This document shows, piece after piece, positions 5,478 to 7,317 of a stretch of 7,317 nt of DNA (its first letter is position 1; every line of letters begins with the position of its first letter). The stretch lies in contig CANPVY010000223.1 in assembly GCA_947581845.1 (NCBI GenBank), positions 1 through 7,317 on the forward strand, given 5' to 3'. Both the position numbers and the translations under genes were made by a program. A model generated the notes under the pieces. The model made no database searches and was not told the DNA's origin. It saw only the letters and a list, made by a program, of their open reading frames with translations. The stretch is from an uncultured bacterium. GTDB taxonomy: Bacteria > Gemmatimonadota > Gemmatimonadetes > Palauibacterales > KS3-K002.

Positions 5478-6212
5478 ATGGACATCCGAGAGCGCAAACA
5501 AGAACTCCGCAACACGATCTGGCGCCGCCTTCAAGAAGAGAGCGTTGCACGTTTCCCGGGCGCGCAAGGCCGCATCCCCAACTTCGTCGGCGCCGAGGCG
5601 GCCGCCGACCGCCTAACCCGGCTCGATGCCTGGCGCAACGCCAGGACCATGAAGTCTAACCCGGACTCACCGCAGCTCCAGGCACGCAAGAACGCGCTCC
5701 TTGCCGGGTTGACCGTCTACATGGCGGTCCCGCGGCTGCGCGACTCGCTACCCTTCATCGCGCTGGAGCCGAATCGCCTGCGCGTCCCTCCGCACCGCGC
5801 CGCCAGCATCAAAGGCGCCGCACGCTACGGCCGCCCGGTCGCGATCGAAGAGATGCCCGCGATCGACATCGTGCTCGCCGGCTCCGTCGCCGTCTCCCGC
5901 GACGGCGCCCGCCTCGGCAAGGGCGGCGGTTACTCCGACCTCGAATTCGCGCTCGCTCGTCAGGCTGGCCTCATCGGGGAGCATACCGTCGTCGTCACGA
6001 CCGTACACCCGCTGCAGATCCTACCGGAACGAGAGATCCCGATGACGCGGCACGACGTACCCCTCGACTTCATCGTCACGCCCGACGAGATCATACACAC
6101 CGCACGCACCTTTGAGCGACCGCCCGGTATACTCTGGCAAGAACTCGATGAGGAAAAGCTGCGCGCGATTCCCGCGCTGCTCAGGCTCCGACCCAAAGGG
6201 CGCACGCCTTAG
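5478..6212 (+). CDS. 5-formyltetrahydrofolate cyclo-ligase, long (MTHFSD-like) form
   Basis: This 244-residue protein catalyses ATP-dependent conversion of 5-formyl-THF to 5,10-methenyl-THF, returning the inhibitory storage folate to the one-carbon pool. The family signature is GARLGKGGGYSDLEFAL (143-159). Other matching blocks are ARTMKSNPDSPQ (55-66), LLAGLTVYMAVPRLRD (74-89), AASIKGAARYGRPV (108-121), EEMPAIDIVLAGSVAVSRDG (124-143), VVTTVHPLQIL (172-182) and PMTRHDVPLDFIVTP (188-202). The 'NPD', 'VYMAVPRLR' and 'TTVHPLQ' blocks place it in the longer MTHFSD-like branch rather than the ~190-aa bacterial YgfA form. The ATG at 5478 has a poor Shine-Dalgarno (CAGG) but fits the family's N-terminus. 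It is divergent from the NUDIX gene, and its TAG stop overlaps the rsgA stop from the opposite strand. Confidence 0.92.
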   Translation: MDIRERKQELRNTIWRRLQEESVARFPGAQGRIPNFVGAEAAADRLTRLDAWRNARTMKSNPDSPQLQARKNALLAGLTVYMAVPRLRDSLPFIALEPNRLRVPPHRAASIKGAARYGRPVAIEEMPAIDIVLAGSVAVSRDGARLGKGGGYSDLEFALARQAGLIGEHTVVVTTVHPLQILPEREIPMTRHDVPLDFIVTPDEIIHTARTFERPPGILWQELDEEKLRAIPALLRLRPKGRTP

Positions 6213-7120
6213 GGTGGACTCGCCTTCTGCTCCTCCAAGATCGTGACATAGCTCTCGTAACGGCGCGACGGCAACTCGCCCGTCTCCACTGCCGCGATCA
6301 CGGCGCAGTCCGGCTCATGGACGTGACTGCAATCCTGAAACCTGCAATCGCCCAGATACGGCCGAAACTCCGGGAAGCACCACGGCAGCTCGTGGGTGCC
6401 CACCTCCCAGAACTGCAGCCTGCCGAGCCCGGGCGTGTCCACTACGTAGCCACCCACGTCCAAACGCTGCAGCGAGGCCGCCACCGTGGTGTGCCGGCCC
6501 CGTTCGATCGCCTTGCTGATCTCACCGACCCGCAGCCCCAGCCCGGGCTGCAGCACGTTGAGCAGGCTCGACTTGCCGGCCCCCGAGGGCCCGACGAACA
6601 AAGTGATATGACCGGCGAGCCGTTCGCTCAGTTGGCCCAGGTTGGCGCCGCTCGTCGCGCTCGTGTAAACGACCGGATACCCGATCTGCTCGTAGACGCC
6701 GAAACCCTCTCGTGCCTCGCTTTCGCTCGTCAGGTCGATTTTGTTCACGACCAGAAACGCCGCGATCTCGCTCTCCTCGGCCAACACCAGGAAACGGTCG
6801 ACATTCGAGTAGACCGGCGCGGGCTGCGCCACCGAGAATACCGCGCCCAGCTGGTCCACGTTCGCCGCGATGATCTGCTCGCGCCGGCCATGCGCCGTAC
6901 GACGCGAGAGTCGCGAAGCACGTGGCAGAAGCTCACAGATCACACAGCTGCCATCCGCCAGCCGCTCGACCTCGACCTCGTCCCCTACCGTGACCCTGCC
7001 GATCCCCCGCTTCAGGCGACCGCGCAGCGCGCATTCCAGCGTCTCGTCCCCGACCTCCACGTGATAGACGCCGCCGACCGTTCGCAGCACCCGGCCTTTC
7101 AAAACCGTGCCGCCACCCAT
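6209..7120 (-). CDS. rsgA: Ribosome biogenesis GTPase RsgA (circularly permuted)
   Basis: RsgA (YjeQ/EngC) is a cytoplasmic GTPase that checks late 30S subunit maturation. Residue numbers below count from an in-frame GTG at 7123. An OB-fold domain comes first (about 8-65, GRVLRTVGGVYHVEVGDE). The permuted G-domain has G4 NKID (127-130) and G5 TSA (154-156) ahead of G1 GPSGAGKSS (178-186), RGRHTT (208-213) and G3 DTPG (229-232). A C-terminal zinc site follows, with C260-x4-C265-x-H267-x5-C273 (CRFQDCSHVHEPDC). All key residues are present and the length, about 303 aa, is typical. I choose ATG 7120-7118 over the GTG one codon earlier because it forms TGATG with the upstream gene's stop, pointing to coupling. 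The stop TAA (6211-6209) overlaps the cyclo-ligase stop, leaving no room for a terminator between the two. Confidence 0.97.
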   Translation of the reverse strand: MGGGTVLKGRVLRTVGGVYHVEVGDETLECALRGRLKRGIGRVTVGDEVEVERLADGSCVICELLPRASRLSRRTAHGRREQIIAANVDQLGAVFSVAQPAPVYSNVDRFLVLAEESEIAAFLVVNKIDLTSESEAREGFGVYEQIGYPVVYTSATSGANLGQLSERLAGHITLFVGPSGAGKSSLLNVLQPGLGLRVGEISKAIERGRHTTVAASLQRLDVGGYVVDTPGLGRLQFWEVGTHELPWCFPEFRPYLGDCRFQDCSHVHEPDCAVIAAVETGELPSRRYESYVTILEEQKASPP

Positions 7121-7317
7121 CACCCGGACACCAGCTCGTCCAACACGCGTTTCACCTCGTGAAGCGTGAGCTTCTCCACCTCAGCGCGCGCCGTTTCCTC
7201 CGTCGCCGCCTCCACCAGGTACTCGCTCTCCACATGCCCTACCGGCTCGTTCCCGTGCCATCTCAAGAAGAACAGATAGGCGCACCAGGTACCCCCATCA
7301 CCCGGTTCGCTGATGAT
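7120..7317 (-). CDS. Hypothetical protein, C-terminal part only (runs off window)
   Basis: The minus strand is open for 65 residues from the window edge to TGA at 7122-7120. It reads ISEPGDGGTWCAYLFFLRWH, then GNEPVGHVESEYLVEAATEE, and ends in the charged helix VEKLTLHEVKRVLDELVSG. The frame is continuous and has the G/C third-position bias of its neighbours. Its stop overlaps the rsgA ATG (TGATG), which together support a real gene coupled to rsgA. The visible part is a strand pair followed by an amphipathic helix. I recognise no family, and the start and size are outside the window. Confidence 0.65.
   Translation of the reverse strand: MISEPGDGGTWCAYLFFLRWHGNEPVGHVESEYLVEAATEETARAEVEKLTLHEVKRVLDELVSG

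Noticed and set aside
6317..7162. 281-codon plus-strand frame opposite rsgA
   Set aside because: It lies antisense to a complete RsgA with all GTPase motifs. There is no ribosome site and no recognisable domain.
1..7317. CRISPR arrays, tRNA/rRNA genes, transposases, IS ends
   Set aside because: I read both strands and saw no spaced direct repeats, cloverleaf-like segments, DDE/HUH motifs or terminal inverted repeats.

Overview
This is a GC-rich (roughly two-thirds G+C by eye), densely packed bacterial chromosomal window. Most genes are housekeeping genes in short co-directional runs separated by a few bases or by 4-nt stop/start overlaps. Several families point, as an inference from memory only, towards Gemmatimonadota or a similar GC-rich environmental lineage: the small HTH/zinc-ribbon/membrane-anchor protein, the ThyX type, and the TolB-like 'QLTFGGENAEAYFS' lipoprotein. 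No 16S, tRNA or database search was available to test this.

Layout. Left edge: the 5' end of a minus-strand gene (1-163) diverges from a plus-strand run. That run is a predicted membrane-tethered HTH/zinc-ribbon protein (260-682), flavin-dependent thymidylate synthase thyX (729-1511), a class-III PLP aminotransferase (1521-2897), and a stand-alone Nfu/NifU N-terminal-domain protein (2951-3226). A TolB-like lipoprotein gene follows (3223-3594). It seems to start at a CTG overlapping the previous stop and is cut off after one propeller repeat region.

Middle: about 3.6-4.65 kb is an accessory islet. It holds a lower-GC fragment of unknown family (3633-3890), a strong hairpin (3920-3942), and a minus-strand VapBC-type toxin-antitoxin pair (3990-4618). 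Just beyond it lies the 5' stub of an NAD(P)-binding epimerase-like gene (4652-4792, minus) that has lost its remaining length. The lipoprotein gene and the epimerase gene point at each other and both lack their 3' ends. The simplest reading is a replacement or insertion/deletion event in which the islet displaced both 3' ends.

Right: a minus-strand NUDIX hydrolase of the CoA-pyrophosphatase type (4789-5400) diverges from a long-form 5-formyltetrahydrofolate cyclo-ligase gene (5478-6212, plus). The latter converges on, and overlaps by 4 nt, the ribosome-assembly GTPase rsgA (minus, to 7120). rsgA is coupled by a TGATG junction to an unidentified upstream gene that leaves the window.

Functionally, thyX (consumes methylene-THF to make dTMP) and the cyclo-ligase (recycles 5-formyl-THF) both serve one-carbon/folate metabolism but are not in one operon. 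The Nfu-domain protein points to Fe-S cluster biogenesis, the NUDIX enzyme to nucleotide/CoA housecleaning, and RsgA to 30S maturation. I do not see a clearly new multi-gene system. The most noteworthy material is the scarred islet, with a hidden gene stub, a likely CTG start and a PIN toxin with a substituted catalytic residue.
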